Assembly: GCA_030832135.1 (NCBI GenBank)
Contig: JAURJS010000099.1
Location: 1-17,338 of the forward strand
Reading direction: 5' to 3'
Length of the DNA stretch: 17,338 nt
Source of the DNA: Candidatus Planktophila sp.
Lineage (GTDB): Bacteria > Actinomycetota > Actinomycetes > Nanopelagicales > Nanopelagicaceae
Shown here: positions 8,660 through 15,043 of the stretch, one piece after another
Position numbering within the stretch: position 1 is the stretch's first letter
Layout of the letters: every line of letters begins with the position of its first letter
Position numbers and translations under genes: made by a program
Notes under the pieces: generated by a model
The model's input: the letters and a program-made list of their open reading frames with translations, nothing else
Told to the model about the DNA's origin: nothing
The model's database searches: none

Positions 8660-9304
8660 TTATAAGCCCTTCACATCAATGGGTGAACTGGGTAAGTGAT
8701 CGCTGATATTGATACCTCGACGACCGAGCGTGATGTATGCGAGATAGGCGCCGGCTTCGCGAGCTAAGTAACGAAAGCGGGAATTATCAAGCGAATTAGG
8801 GCCATCAGTAACAGGTGAGCAGGTTGCGATGGCATCTAAATCTCTCGCCATCGTAATGGTTCGATTGCAATGATAAGGGTCGGTAGCGATCATGACATTT
8901 GAAATCTTGCGCTTCTTCATCTCTGCCACATATGCATTGGTTTGGGTGCGAGTATCTCGACCTTCCGGAAGAGAGGCGATTGCCGATTTCTTCACACCAT
9001 GTGTGCGCAACCAATAGGCACCTGATGCCGCCTCAGTTGTTCTATCGCCAGGAGCGCCAGAACCAACTGTGATGATCAATGGTGCAAGACCTGCATCATA
9101 GAGACGCTTTGCTTCTTGCAGGCGAGCAAGGAGAACTTCACCTGGAGCGCCATTGAGTTGTGAAGCACCTGGAACCACAATAACTTCAGCGCTTCTTATC
9201 GTTGGATTATGTGCAGCATTCCATGTGACAAAGAGGGCATAACCAGGAATGGCGATAACAATGGTGAGAATGACAGTGACGATACGGCGGATTAAGGTAA
9301 ACAT
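8660..9304 (-). CDS. YdcF/SanA-like (DUF218) membrane-anchored protein
   Basis: A 214-residue protein with one N-terminal membrane segment (about 5-27) followed by a DUF218 (YdcF/SanA) domain, probably facing outside. Recognisable family pieces are the first strand and loop EVIVVPGASQLNGAPG (40-55), RLQEAKRLYDAGLAPLIITVG, the TTEA acidic motif, TRTQTNAY, and ATDPYHCNRT. SanA in enteric bacteria is linked to envelope permeability, but the biochemical reaction of this family is not settled, so I give no enzyme activity. Its ATG overlaps the dusB stop by one base (TGATG), which suggests translational coupling. It is followed by dgt after nine bases. No catalytic residue can be assigned with confidence. 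Confidence 0.85.
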   Translation of the reverse strand: MFTLIRRIVTVILTIVIAIPGYALFVTWNAAHNPTIRSAEVIVVPGASQLNGAPGEVLLARLQEAKRLYDAGLAPLIITVGSGAPGDRTTEAASGAYWLRTHGVKKSAIASLPEGRDTRTQTNAYVAEMKKRKISNVMIATDPYHCNRTITMARDLDAIATCSPVTDGPNSLDNSRFRYLAREAGAYLAYITLGRRGINISDHLPSSPIDVKGL

Positions 9305-10446
9305 CAGCCGCCCGAGAACATATCTTCTGATTCAAGATGGATCATCTCATCCGGATCTTTCAACCAACCATCTGGAAGTGTTGGCGTGCGACCATGGCTA
9401 GTGCGTCCACGAGGTTTCTCTGAGACCTCAACTGGATATGGCTGATCCTCTAATTGATTAAGGAGAGAGCGGAGTTCATCAAGGGATGAAACCATTCCGA
9501 ATTGGCGGCGAAGCTCGCTAGGAACACGGAAGCCCTTGAGGTACCAAGCCATATGTTTACGTAAATCTCTACAGCCACGGATCTCTGACTCGAAGTAATC
9601 AACAATTAATTCACCGTGACGGAACATCACCTCACGGACCTCAAAGAGTGATGGGAGGTGCGGTGTTTCATCGCCACGAAGGGCTGCAACTAAATCTGCA
9701 AATAACCACGGGCGGCCAAGGCACCCGCGGCCGACAACAACGCCAGCGCAATTTGTCTGCTTCACCATCTCAACGGCATCTGCGCCGGTCCAGATATCAC
9801 CATTGCCAAGAACAGGAACACCAGTGGGCTTGAGGTGCTCTACCAGATTGGCAATTGCCGACCAATCAGCTTTGCCTTCATACATCTGCTCTGCTGTTCG
9901 TGCATGAAGTGCAACCCAGGCAACGCCCGTATCTGCTGCAGACTTTGCCGCCTCTAAATATGTGTGGTGGTCGGTATCGATTCCGATACGCATCTTTACC
10001 GTTACCGGAATACCAAATGGCTTTGCCGCCTCTACTGCACCTTTCACGATTGCTGTGAAGAGGTTGCGCTTATAAGGAAGAGCTGCTCCCCCGCCCTTGC
10101 GTGTCACTTTAGGAACCGGGCAGCCAAAGTTCATATCGATATGGTCGGCGAGATTTTCGCGACCAATCATCTTTACCGCCTCTGACATATGGTGCGGATC
10201 AACGCTATATAACTGAATTGAACGTGGCCACTCGCCCGGACCTGGTTCGATCATGCGCAGTGTTTCTGGAATACGTTCTAGCAGCGCACGAGCTGTCACC
10301 ATCTCAGAGACAAATAAACCGGCGCCTTGTTCACGACAGAGCATGCGAAAAGGTGCATTGGTGATTCCTGCCATCGGAGCGAGGACAACAGGTGGATCTA
10401 CCTGATGAACCCCATCCCGAAGCGGAAGTGCGAGTGGCTTTAACAA
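9304..10446 (-). CDS. dusB: tRNA-dihydrouridine synthase (DusB type)
   Basis: FMN-dependent enzyme that reduces particular uridines in tRNA to dihydrouridine. Family marks are VVLAPMAGITNAPFR near the N-terminus, HIDMNFGCPVPKV with the expected catalytic cysteine C109, and VVVGRGCLGRPWLF for phosphate/FMN binding. A longer ATG-started frame would reach about 10764 but would overlap the end of glyS by about 300 bases with no family resemblance. The TTG at 10446, seven bases after the glyS stop, gives MLKPLALPLRDGV and 380 residues, the usual actinobacterial length. No clear Shine-Dalgarno precedes it, so the start is provisional. The end overlaps the next start codon by one base. Confidence 0.94.
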   Translation of the reverse strand: MLKPLALPLRDGVHQVDPPVVLAPMAGITNAPFRMLCREQGAGLFVSEMVTARALLERIPETLRMIEPGPGEWPRSIQLYSVDPHHMSEAVKMIGRENLADHIDMNFGCPVPKVTRKGGGAALPYKRNLFTAIVKGAVEAAKPFGIPVTVKMRIGIDTDHHTYLEAAKSAADTGVAWVALHARTAEQMYEGKADWSAIANLVEHLKPTGVPVLGNGDIWTGADAVEMVKQTNCAGVVVGRGCLGRPWLFADLVAALRGDETPHLPSLFEVREVMFRHGELIVDYFESEIRGCRDLRKHMAWYLKGFRVPSELRRQFGMVSSLDELRSLLNQLEDQPYPVEVSEKPRGRTSHGRTPTLPDGWLKDPDEMIHLESEDMFSGG

Positions 10447-10453
10447 GTGGTTA

Positions 10454-11833
10454 CTAGCAACCCAATAGTTTTGGAGCAAGCCATGACTCAACCTGATCGA
10501 TTGAGATGCGCTCTTGTTCCATGGTGTCGCGATCGCGAATGGTGACTGCATTATCTTCGAGCGTCTCGAAGTCAACAGTGATGCAGTAAGGAGTACCGAT
10601 TTCATCTTGACGGCGGTAACGACGGCCGATTGCGCCTGAATCATCGAAATCGATATTCCAGTTCTTACGCAATTGAGCGGCGAGATCGCGCGCCTTAGGA
10701 GAAAGGTCAGCATTACGAGAAAGCGGAAGAACGGCAGCCTTAACAGGTGCGATGCGGTGATCAAACTTCATCACTGCGCGCTTTTCCATCTCGCCCTTGG
10801 CATTTGGAGCTTCATCTTCTGTATAGGCATCCATCATGAAGGTAAGAGCGCAGCGATCTACACCTGCTGCAGGTTCGATGACATATGGGGTCCAGCGCTC
10901 ATTCTTCTCTTGATCAAAGTAAGAGAGATCCTTACCTGATGCAGCAGAGTGAGCCTTGAGGTCGAAATCGGTGCGGTTTGCAATGCCTTCGAGCTCGCCC
11001 CACTCCGTTCCATTAAATTCAAACTTATATTCAATATCTGTTGTGCCCTTTGAGTAGTGAGATAATTTCTCTTTAGGGTGCTCGAAGAGGCGAAGACGCT
11101 CTGGATTGATTCCAAGATCCTTATACCAATTTAAGCGAGTCTCAATCCAATACTTATGCCACTCTTCATCTGTTCCAGGAACGACAAAGAACTCCATCTC
11201 CATCTGCTCGAATTCACGAGTACGGAAGATGAAGTTTCCTGGTGTGATTTCATTACGGAAAGATTTACCAATCTGACCGATACCAAATGGTGGCTTCTTA
11301 CGAGATGTTGTCATTACCTGATCAAAGTTGATAAAGATTCCTTGAGCTGTCTCGGGACGTAGATATGCAAGTCCTGACTCATCTTCAACTGGACCAAGAA
11401 AGGTCTTGAGTAGGCCAGAGAATTGCTTAGGTGTTGTGAACTGACCCTTATTGCCACATGCAGGGCAATTCATCTCTGTCAGTGATTCAAGCTTCTTCTT
11501 ATGCTTTGCCTCATACTGTTCTTCAAGGTGGTCTGCGCGGTAACGCTTGTGGCAGGCGGTGCACTCTGTTAACGGATCGCTAAATGTTGCAACGTGTCCT
11601 GATGCCTCCCAGACTTCACGAGCCAAGATCACAGATGAGTCGAGACCGACTACATCTTCACGTCCCATGACCATCGTCTTCCACCATTGGCGCTTGACGT
11701 TGTTCTTGACTTCAACTCCGAGTGGTCCGTAATCCCAAGATGCGCGCAGGCCACCATAAATTTCAGAGGAGGGAAAGACAAAGCCGCGACGCTTTGAGAG
11801 AGAGACGATATTTTCTAGGCGATCTACGGCCAT
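10454..11833 (-). CDS. glyS: Glycyl-tRNA synthetase, dimeric (alpha2) type
   Basis: Class II aminoacyl-tRNA synthetase that attaches glycine to tRNA-Gly. The N-terminal [11 protein letters not shown] (18-28) is characteristic of the single-polypeptide bacterial/eukaryotic-like form. Two CxxC pairs (C91/C94 and C123/C126) form a zinc-knuckle-like insert. RPETAQGIF (159-167), motif 2 with FRNE (192-195) and motif 3-like EPAAGVDR follow, then the anticodon-binding domain with [11 protein letters not shown] chose the second ATG (11833), giving 459 residues, because GGAG lies six bases upstream of it. The first in-frame ATG (11845) has no such site and adds MELP. A nested hairpin in the leader ends two bases before that GGAG. 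dusB follows seven bases after the stop. Confidence 0.97.
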   Translation of the reverse strand: MAVDRLENIVSLSKRRGFVFPSSEIYGGLRASWDYGPLGVEVKNNVKRQWWKTMVMGREDVVGLDSSVILAREVWEASGHVATFSDPLTECTACHKRYRADHLEEQYEAKHKKKLESLTEMNCPACGNKGQFTTPKQFSGLLKTFLGPVEDESGLAYLRPETAQGIFINFDQVMTTSRKKPPFGIGQIGKSFRNEITPGNFIFRTREFEQMEMEFFVVPGTDEEWHKYWIETRLNWYKDLGINPERLRLFEHPKEKLSHYSKGTTDIEYKFEFNGTEWGELEGIANRTDFDLKAHSAASGKDLSYFDQEKNERWTPYVIEPAAGVDRCALTFMMDAYTEDEAPNAKGEMEKRAVMKFDHRIAPVKAAVLPLSRNADLSPKARDLAAQLRKNWNIDFDDSGAIGRRYRRQDEIGTPYCITVDFETLEDNAVTIRDRDTMEQERISIDQVESWLAPKLLGC

Positions 11834-11845
11834 GGGGAGCTCCAT

Positions 11846-11897
11846 CCGGTTGTAAACCGAAGCGCTTGCGCTTGCGGTTTTGGTTAATTACAACCGG
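11846..11897 (-). promoter_or_regulatory. Nested hairpin in the glyS leader
   Basis: A perfect 10-bp inverted repeat, CCGGTTGTAA (11846-11855) and TTACAACCGG (11888-11897), encloses a second stem: AACCGAAGCG pairs with CGCTT-CGGTT, leaving one bulged G, around a CTTG loop (about 11855-11879). On the glyS message the whole element ends two bases before the GGAG ribosome binding site. No T-run follows in either direction, so it does not look like a simple terminator. The T-box consensus GGTGGNACCGCG is absent. A role in glyS expression is inferred from position only. Confidence 0.6.
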
Positions 11898-11950
11898 GGA
11901 ATTAAATTAACGCTCCGGCTGGCTGTCGGCGCTCTTACAACGATTGAACT

Positions 11951-11978
11951 GTTATATGAACGTAGCCGTTAGTTTAAC
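11951..11978 (-). promoter_or_regulatory. Possible glyS promoter
   Basis: On the minus strand TATAAC (11951-11956) resembles a -10 element, and GTTAAA (11973-11978) lies 16 bases upstream as a poor -35 (three of six matches). It sits just past the stop of the ABM-domain gene and would give a leader of about 110 bases containing the nested hairpin. This is pattern matching only. Confidence 0.3.
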
Positions 11979-11981
11979 GCA

Positions 11982-12260
11982 CTAAATATCGTTGGAATAA
12001 GCACCGGGCTCATCGATCGCTGTTGCTAGAAGTGGAACAACCTCCATCTTCACCGCGGTTGAGCTAAGGGCCCGTCGATATGAGCCAACATTGAGCCAAT
12101 GGGTGGTTAAGCCCCACAGCTCTGGCTCATCGAGGTTTTGGCCGAGTTCGCCAAAGGTGAAGCCATCTCGCTCTCTAAAAACCTCAAGAGCACGCTCCAA
12201 TTGAGCGCGGAACTCAGAGGCCTGACCGGTGGGAACGCGAAAACGAGCGATAGCAATCAT
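11982..12260 (-). CDS. Small antibiotic biosynthesis monooxygenase (ABM) domain protein
   Basis: A 92-residue single-domain protein with the dimeric alpha/beta-barrel ABM fold pattern: MIAIARFRVP first strand, a helix (about 12-30), RDGFTFGELGQNLDEPELWGLTTHWLNVGSYRRAL in the middle and VVPLLATAIDEPGAY at the end. Close relatives are common next to glyS and zur in Actinobacteria. Some ABM proteins are quinone- or heme-modifying oxygenases, but catalytic residues vary and none is assignable here, so the substrate is unknown. It is divergent from the ZIP gene, and the Zur-type palindrome lies between them. A minus-strand TACCGT (12284-12289) directly beside that palindrome could be its -10, so zinc control is possible. 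AGGG lies two bases before the ATG. Confidence 0.85.
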   Translation of the reverse strand: MIAIARFRVPTGQASEFRAQLERALEVFRERDGFTFGELGQNLDEPELWGLTTHWLNVGSYRRALSSTAVKMEVVPLLATAIDEPGAYSNDI

Positions 12261-12262
12261 GG

Positions 12263-12275
12263 CCCTAGCCTAGGG
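12263..12275. repeat. 13-bp palindrome in the leader of the ABM gene
   Basis: CCCTAG-C-CTAGGG is a perfect palindrome two bases before the ABM start codon. On the minus strand its right half supplies the AGGG that would act as ribosome binding site. It could be an operator or a small translational hairpin (though the one-base loop is too tight for a full hairpin), or chance. Confidence 0.4.
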
Positions 12276-12288
12276 GGCTGAGAACGGT

Positions 12289-12307
12289 AATGAAAATCAT
12301 TTTCATT
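12289..12307. promoter_or_regulatory. Zur-type operator palindrome
   Basis: A 19-bp perfect palindrome around a central C, AATGAAAATCATTTTCATT, whose core TGAAAATCATTTTCA (12291-12305) matches the form of the actinobacterial Zur box (TGAAAATNATTTTCA as known in Streptomyces). It lies 18 bases before the ZIP start, and the presumed regulator is encoded next in the same operon. Zinc-loaded Zur bound here would cover the -35 region of the ZIP promoter and touch a possible -10 of the divergent ABM gene. Confidence 0.85.
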
Positions 12308-12318
12308 TGTGATACGGT
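12290..12318 (+). promoter_or_regulatory. Predicted promoter of the ZIP-zur operon
   Basis: TACGGT (12313-12318) fits the TANNNT -10 pattern, and ATGAAA (12290-12295), 17 bases upstream, matches TTGACA at four of six positions. The -35 lies inside the Zur palindrome. Transcription would begin close to the ZIP ATG at 12325, and no Shine-Dalgarno is visible, so the message may be leaderless. Confidence 0.5.
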
Positions 12319-12324
12319 CTCGCT

Positions 12325-13074
12325 ATGAATATCGCAATTGGACTCGCAGCGCTGACCGCTATCGCTACTACCTCTGGTGGATTTATCGCCATCAAGTCGA
12401 AGGATCGCCTTCACATTGTTCTTGGTCTATCCGCAGGCCTACTCCTTGGCCTGGTTGCCTTTGATTTACTGCCTGAAGTCTTTGAGATGGGCACCAGTGA
12501 ATTTCTCCACGCACCTGTTGTCTCCATCGCGCTAATTGCTGGATTTCTTCTCCTCCACTTCTATGAGCAGATCTTCGGTTCACATGAACCTGCGGAATCT
12601 GATTACGGCCATGACCATAGCCATGCATCAAATATTGCAGGTTCCCTTGGCGCCCTTGCTATGGGTGGTCATGTATTCCTCGATGGCATCGCACTTGGTG
12701 TGGCATTTTCTGTCTCGAACAAACTTGGCCTTGCAGTCTTCATCGCACTTCTCGTTCACGCATTTAGCGATGGACTCAACACGGTTTCATTCCTCATTAA
12801 GAATGGATCGTGGAGCAAGAGAGGTATCTGGCTCCTAGGAGTCGATGGCATCGCACGTATCTCAGGTGCTGCTCTCGGAACTTCTTTTGCAGTCAGCGAA
12901 AACTTTGTTGCAACCTATCTTGCCCTCTTTGCCGGAATCGTGATCTACCTGGCAACATCCCACATCCTTCCGGAAGCTCATTCTCGTCATAAGTCTCGCT
13001 ACACAATCGTGGCAACGATTGTCGGTGTGATTGTCATGTGGGCACTTGTCGGCTTCCTGCATGGCATGGAGTAG
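12325..13074 (+). CDS. ZIP-family zinc (metal) transporter
   Basis: Inner-membrane permease of the ZIP family, predicted to bring Zn2+ into the cell. It has about eight hydrophobic segments in 249 residues. The metal-site motifs of the two central helices are intact: HVFLDG with H116 and D120, and HAFSDGLN with H145, D149 and N152. A histidine-rich loop (H87, H96, H98, H100) between the third and fourth helices is the usual ZIP metal-collecting loop. ZIP proteins can also carry iron or manganese, but the Zur-type palindrome upstream and the Zur-type regulator immediately downstream point to zinc. The start ATG 12325 has no Shine-Dalgarno and may be leaderless. The 3' end contains GGAG, the apparent ribosome binding site for the next gene. 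Confidence 0.93.
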   Translation: MNIAIGLAALTAIATTSGGFIAIKSKDRLHIVLGLSAGLLLGLVAFDLLPEVFEMGTSEFLHAPVVSIALIAGFLLLHFYEQIFGSHEPAESDYGHDHSHASNIAGSLGALAMGGHVFLDGIALGVAFSVSNKLGLAVFIALLVHAFSDGLNTVSFLIKNGSWSKRGIWLLGVDGIARISGAALGTSFAVSENFVATYLALFAGIVIYLATSHILPEAHSRHKSRYTIVATIVGVIVMWALVGFLHGME

Positions 13075-13078
13075 TTAG

Positions 13079-13444
13079 TTGTCACGTTCTAATCCACGTG
13101 TCTTAAGCACACTCGAGCGGGCTGGCGGTTTTGCTAGCGCTCAAGAGGTCTATCGTCTTATGCAACGTGAGGGCGAGAGCATTGGCCTGACAACCGTCTA
13201 TCGATCTCTTCAAAGTTTGGTGAATGACAAAATTGTTGATGTTTTACGTCGCGATGATGGTGAGGCTATTTATCGCCTCTGCGGAGAGAGCCATCATCAT
13301 CACCTCGTCTGTAAGAGTTGTGGAGAGACAGTTGAGATTGAGGGCGGCGCTATCGAAAAATGGGCCCAATTGATAGCTGAAGAGCATGGCTTCCGCGATG
13401 TCGGACATACCGCCGAGATCTTCGGTATCTGCAAGAAGTGCTGA
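13079..13444 (+). CDS. zur: Zinc uptake regulator of the Fur family
   Basis: Predicted zinc-sensing repressor, 121 residues. The N-terminal winged helix includes GLTTVYRSLQSL (36-47) as recognition helix. The dimerisation/metal domain carries the HHHH run (72-75), CKSC (C78, C81), and the C-terminal CKKC (C118, C121), which together with H72-H75 and H110 suit the structural and regulatory zinc sites. The sequence around DVLRRDDGEAIYR and EKWAQLIAEEHGF is typical of actinobacterial Zur (FurB). It begins at TTG 13079, four bases after the ZIP stop, with GGAG (13068-13071) seven bases upstream inside the ZIP gene. The N-terminus before the first helix is a little shorter than usual. Cotranscription with ZIP from a promoter overlapping a Zur box implies negative autoregulation. 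Confidence 0.93.
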   Translation: MSRSNPRVLSTLERAGGFASAQEVYRLMQREGESIGLTTVYRSLQSLVNDKIVDVLRRDDGEAIYRLCGESHHHHLVCKSCGETVEIEGGAIEKWAQLIAEEHGFRDVGHTAEIFGICKKC

Positions 13445-13445
13445 C

Positions 13446-13634
13446 ATGGGAAATTTTAGAGGGATTCCTACCTGTGCCTGCCCTGCTTGCGGATCTAATT
13501 TGATAAAGATTACTGCTGCATTTTGTCCTCACACCTATGAGCTGGAAATGTATCTACTGGACAATGCGCAGTGCGCGGAATGCGATGCACTTTTGACGGC
13601 GCCGACTCCTATCGATCATCCTGCTGCGTCTTAG
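13446..13634 (+). CDS. 62-residue cysteine-rich, zinc-ribbon-like protein in the zur operon
   Basis: Begins at ATG 13446, one base after the zur stop, so it is almost certainly translated with zur. The protein has C10, C12 and C15 (CACPAC), C27, and C43/C46 (CAEC), with H29 and H58. The two CxxC pairs, spaced by 27 residues, look like a zinc ribbon. The middle (about 19-41) is not transmembrane. I do not recognise a named family. The frame could extend upstream to 13386 but would then lie within zur. Possible roles, all inferred from context, are zinc buffering, delivery or sensing, or a zinc-binding accessory protein; a small redox or nucleic-acid-binding protein is also possible. Weak AGAAG lies before the start. 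Confidence 0.75.
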   Translation: MGNFRGIPTCACPACGSNLIKITAAFCPHTYELEMYLLDNAQCAECDALLTAPTPIDHPAAS

Positions 13635-13635
13635 A

Positions 13636-13647
13636 TAAAGTACTTTA
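13636..13647. repeat. 12-bp palindrome upstream of tspO
   Basis: TAAAGTACTTTA is a perfect palindrome directly after the stop of the cysteine-rich gene and 21 bases before the tspO start. It might be a regulator site for tspO, but in an A/T-rich gap a palindrome this short could arise by chance. No T-run indicates a terminator. Confidence 0.3.
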
Positions 13648-13668
13648 ATTTAAGGCAGAATAAGAGGC

Positions 13669-14145
13669 ATGACTCCATGGAGAATTGCTTGCGCAGTGAT
13701 AGGAATCGTTCTTGTTCTCATCTATGCAGGTGGAGCTAACTTTTGGAATCAACCTGATGGTTGGTATCAATCACTACAAAAACCCTCATGGCAACCACCG
13801 GGATATCTCTTTGGAATCATCTGGCCATATAACTTCGTAGTCATTGGAATCTCGCTCTACACGATCGCCTCTCAGGCTAGGCCGCTCTTGGTGGCTCTGG
13901 CTCTCGCACTCTTCGCCACAAGCGTCTTCTTCGCACTACGTTGGTCATATCTCTTCTACTTTGAACATGACTTCTCCGCAGCTGCCCATTCTCTACTGAC
14001 TACGACGATTGTGACTTTGCCGATTCTGGCAATCATCTTCTCTGTATCGTGGAAGGCAGCACTGGCCTTTATTCCATATCAAATATGGATTGGTATCGCT
14101 ACCGCACTCAATTATGAATATGGAAAGATCAATATCACCCAGTAA
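13669..14145 (+). CDS. tspO: TspO/MBR-family membrane protein
   Basis: Five-helix membrane protein of the tryptophan-rich sensory protein family, which binds porphyrins and related tetrapyrroles. The 158-residue length is normal. Family marks are GWYQSLQKPSWQPPG (31-45), W52 and Y54 of the next helix, a Trp in FFALRWSYLFYF, and the C-terminal IPYQIW...ALN (P136, Y137, W140, L147, N148), which frames the ligand pocket. In photosynthetic proteobacteria TspO modulates pigment gene expression by removing intermediates; the role in this organism is unknown. It follows the zur operon after 34 bases and may be a separate unit. The stop overlaps the converging cytochrome b5-domain gene by 11 bases. 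AAGAGG lies only one base before the ATG, so the start is likely but not proven. Confidence 0.93.
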   Translation: MTPWRIACAVIGIVLVLIYAGGANFWNQPDGWYQSLQKPSWQPPGYLFGIIWPYNFVVIGISLYTIASQARPLLVALALALFATSVFFALRWSYLFYFEHDFSAAAHSLLTTTIVTLPILAIIFSVSWKAALAFIPYQIWIGIATALNYEYGKINITQ

Positions 14146-15013
14146 ATGGGCCGATATAAAAGGAAGCTAAGCGGCTAAAGGGGCTTGACTGTCCACGATG
14201 TTGTGCCAGGAATGCATCTGTTCCATCTCTACCGCAGATAAAGGTGATCGCAGATTGTCCGCCTGGGTGGGATTTGATCCACTTCGTTAAGTCATAGACA
14301 TTGTCGTTGATAATCGACCAGCACTTTGTAGTCGAGTTACTCGCTTCAACTTGTGAGCGTGAAAAGCCAACTGTGCTCTGAGTGGTCAGCGTTGGTGATG
14401 GAGTTGGCGATGGAGTTTCTGTCGCTGTGGGTGATTGAGTTACTGCCGGCGTGGGTGATGAGGATGGAGTCGCTGTTGGAGTTGGAAGCACCTTAACGCC
14501 TCTCAATACTTCACCCGAAGCTTCCCGCTCCCCCACGGCAATCGTCACCGATGCCTTTCCTCGTGAGGTGAGAGTAAAGCTATATATACCTACCTCGGCG
14601 AGACGTTTAAGTCGTCCGAGATAAAGATATTTCGTCTGGCTATAGGGCTCAAAGAAATTCGTCCGCTCATTGAGTTTCATTGTGGTTCGAGCCCCAGATG
14701 GGGAGGTAATCACAAGGGTTGGCAGCTGAGCGCTCTTCAATTTATTCTCCGGAGATTTATCCATGATGAGATATTGAAGCGCGAGTGCATCACCTGCTTT
14801 AAATCCTGCTCGAAAGCCTCTGATCTCACCCACCTTATTAAAGCTAGCTGTCACGGCGAAGGAGATCGTGCCATCAACAAGGAGTGGTCCTTTTGCAGGG
14901 GTCGTATCGCTACTGAGAAGTGCCACAGGTTGGTGCGCTTGCACTACAGCAGGGAGTGCAAGTGAGAAAATCGTTATTAACGATGTAAGTGAGAGCAGTT
15001 GAACCTTGCGCAT
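14135..15013 (-). CDS. Secreted protein with Pro/Thr-rich linker and C-terminal cytochrome b5-like domain
   Basis: A 292-residue exported protein in three parts. Residues 1-26 are a signal peptide ending VVQA. Residues 27-175 form a beta-rich domain of no family I recognise. A linker of almost pure Pro, Thr, Ser and Ala spans 177-214. From about 218 to the end is a cytochrome b5-like heme-binding domain: CWSIINDNVYDLTKWI, HPGG with H249, CGRDGTDAF, and H272 in AQHRG, the two histidines being the expected axial heme ligands. Such a domain outside the membrane implies extracytoplasmic electron transfer or heme binding; the partner is unknown. AAGGAGA lies five bases before ATG 15013, one of the clearest ribosome binding sites in the window. 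It lies 30 bases after uppS and may share the leuA-recO-uppS transcript. Confidence 0.88.
   Translation of the reverse strand: MRKVQLLSLTSLITIFSLALPAVVQAHQPVALLSSDTTPAKGPLLVDGTISFAVTASFNKVGEIRGFRAGFKAGDALALQYLIMDKSPENKLKSAQLPTLVITSPSGARTTMKLNERTNFFEPYSQTKYLYLGRLKRLAEVGIYSFTLTSRGKASVTIAVGEREASGEVLRGVKVLPTPTATPSSSPTPAVTQSPTATETPSPTPSPTLTTQSTVGFSRSQVEASNSTTKCWSIINDNVYDLTKWIKSHPGGQSAITFICGRDGTDAFLAQHRGQSSPFSRLASFYIGPFTG
14372..14485 (-). repeat. Low-complexity Pro/Thr linker-coding segment
   Basis: This stretch encodes residues 177-214 of the cytochrome b5-domain protein, with irregular repeats of Pro-Thr and Ser-Pro units. It is probably an extended, possibly glycosylated spacer holding the heme domain away from the N-terminal domain. 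The unit length varies, so it is not a regular tandem array. Confidence 0.8.
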
Positions 15014-15043
15014 AGTGGTCTCCTTGAGATGAGCACCTTAATG

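Noticed and set aside
11846..11981. T-box riboswitch for glyS
   Set aside because: A structured leader before an aminoacyl-tRNA synthetase suggests it, but the conserved T-box sequence and a terminator/antiterminator pair are not present.
14372..14485. Tandem repeat or CRISPR-like array
   Set aside because: Repeat units are irregular and encode a Pro/Thr linker in an intact frame; there are no spacers.
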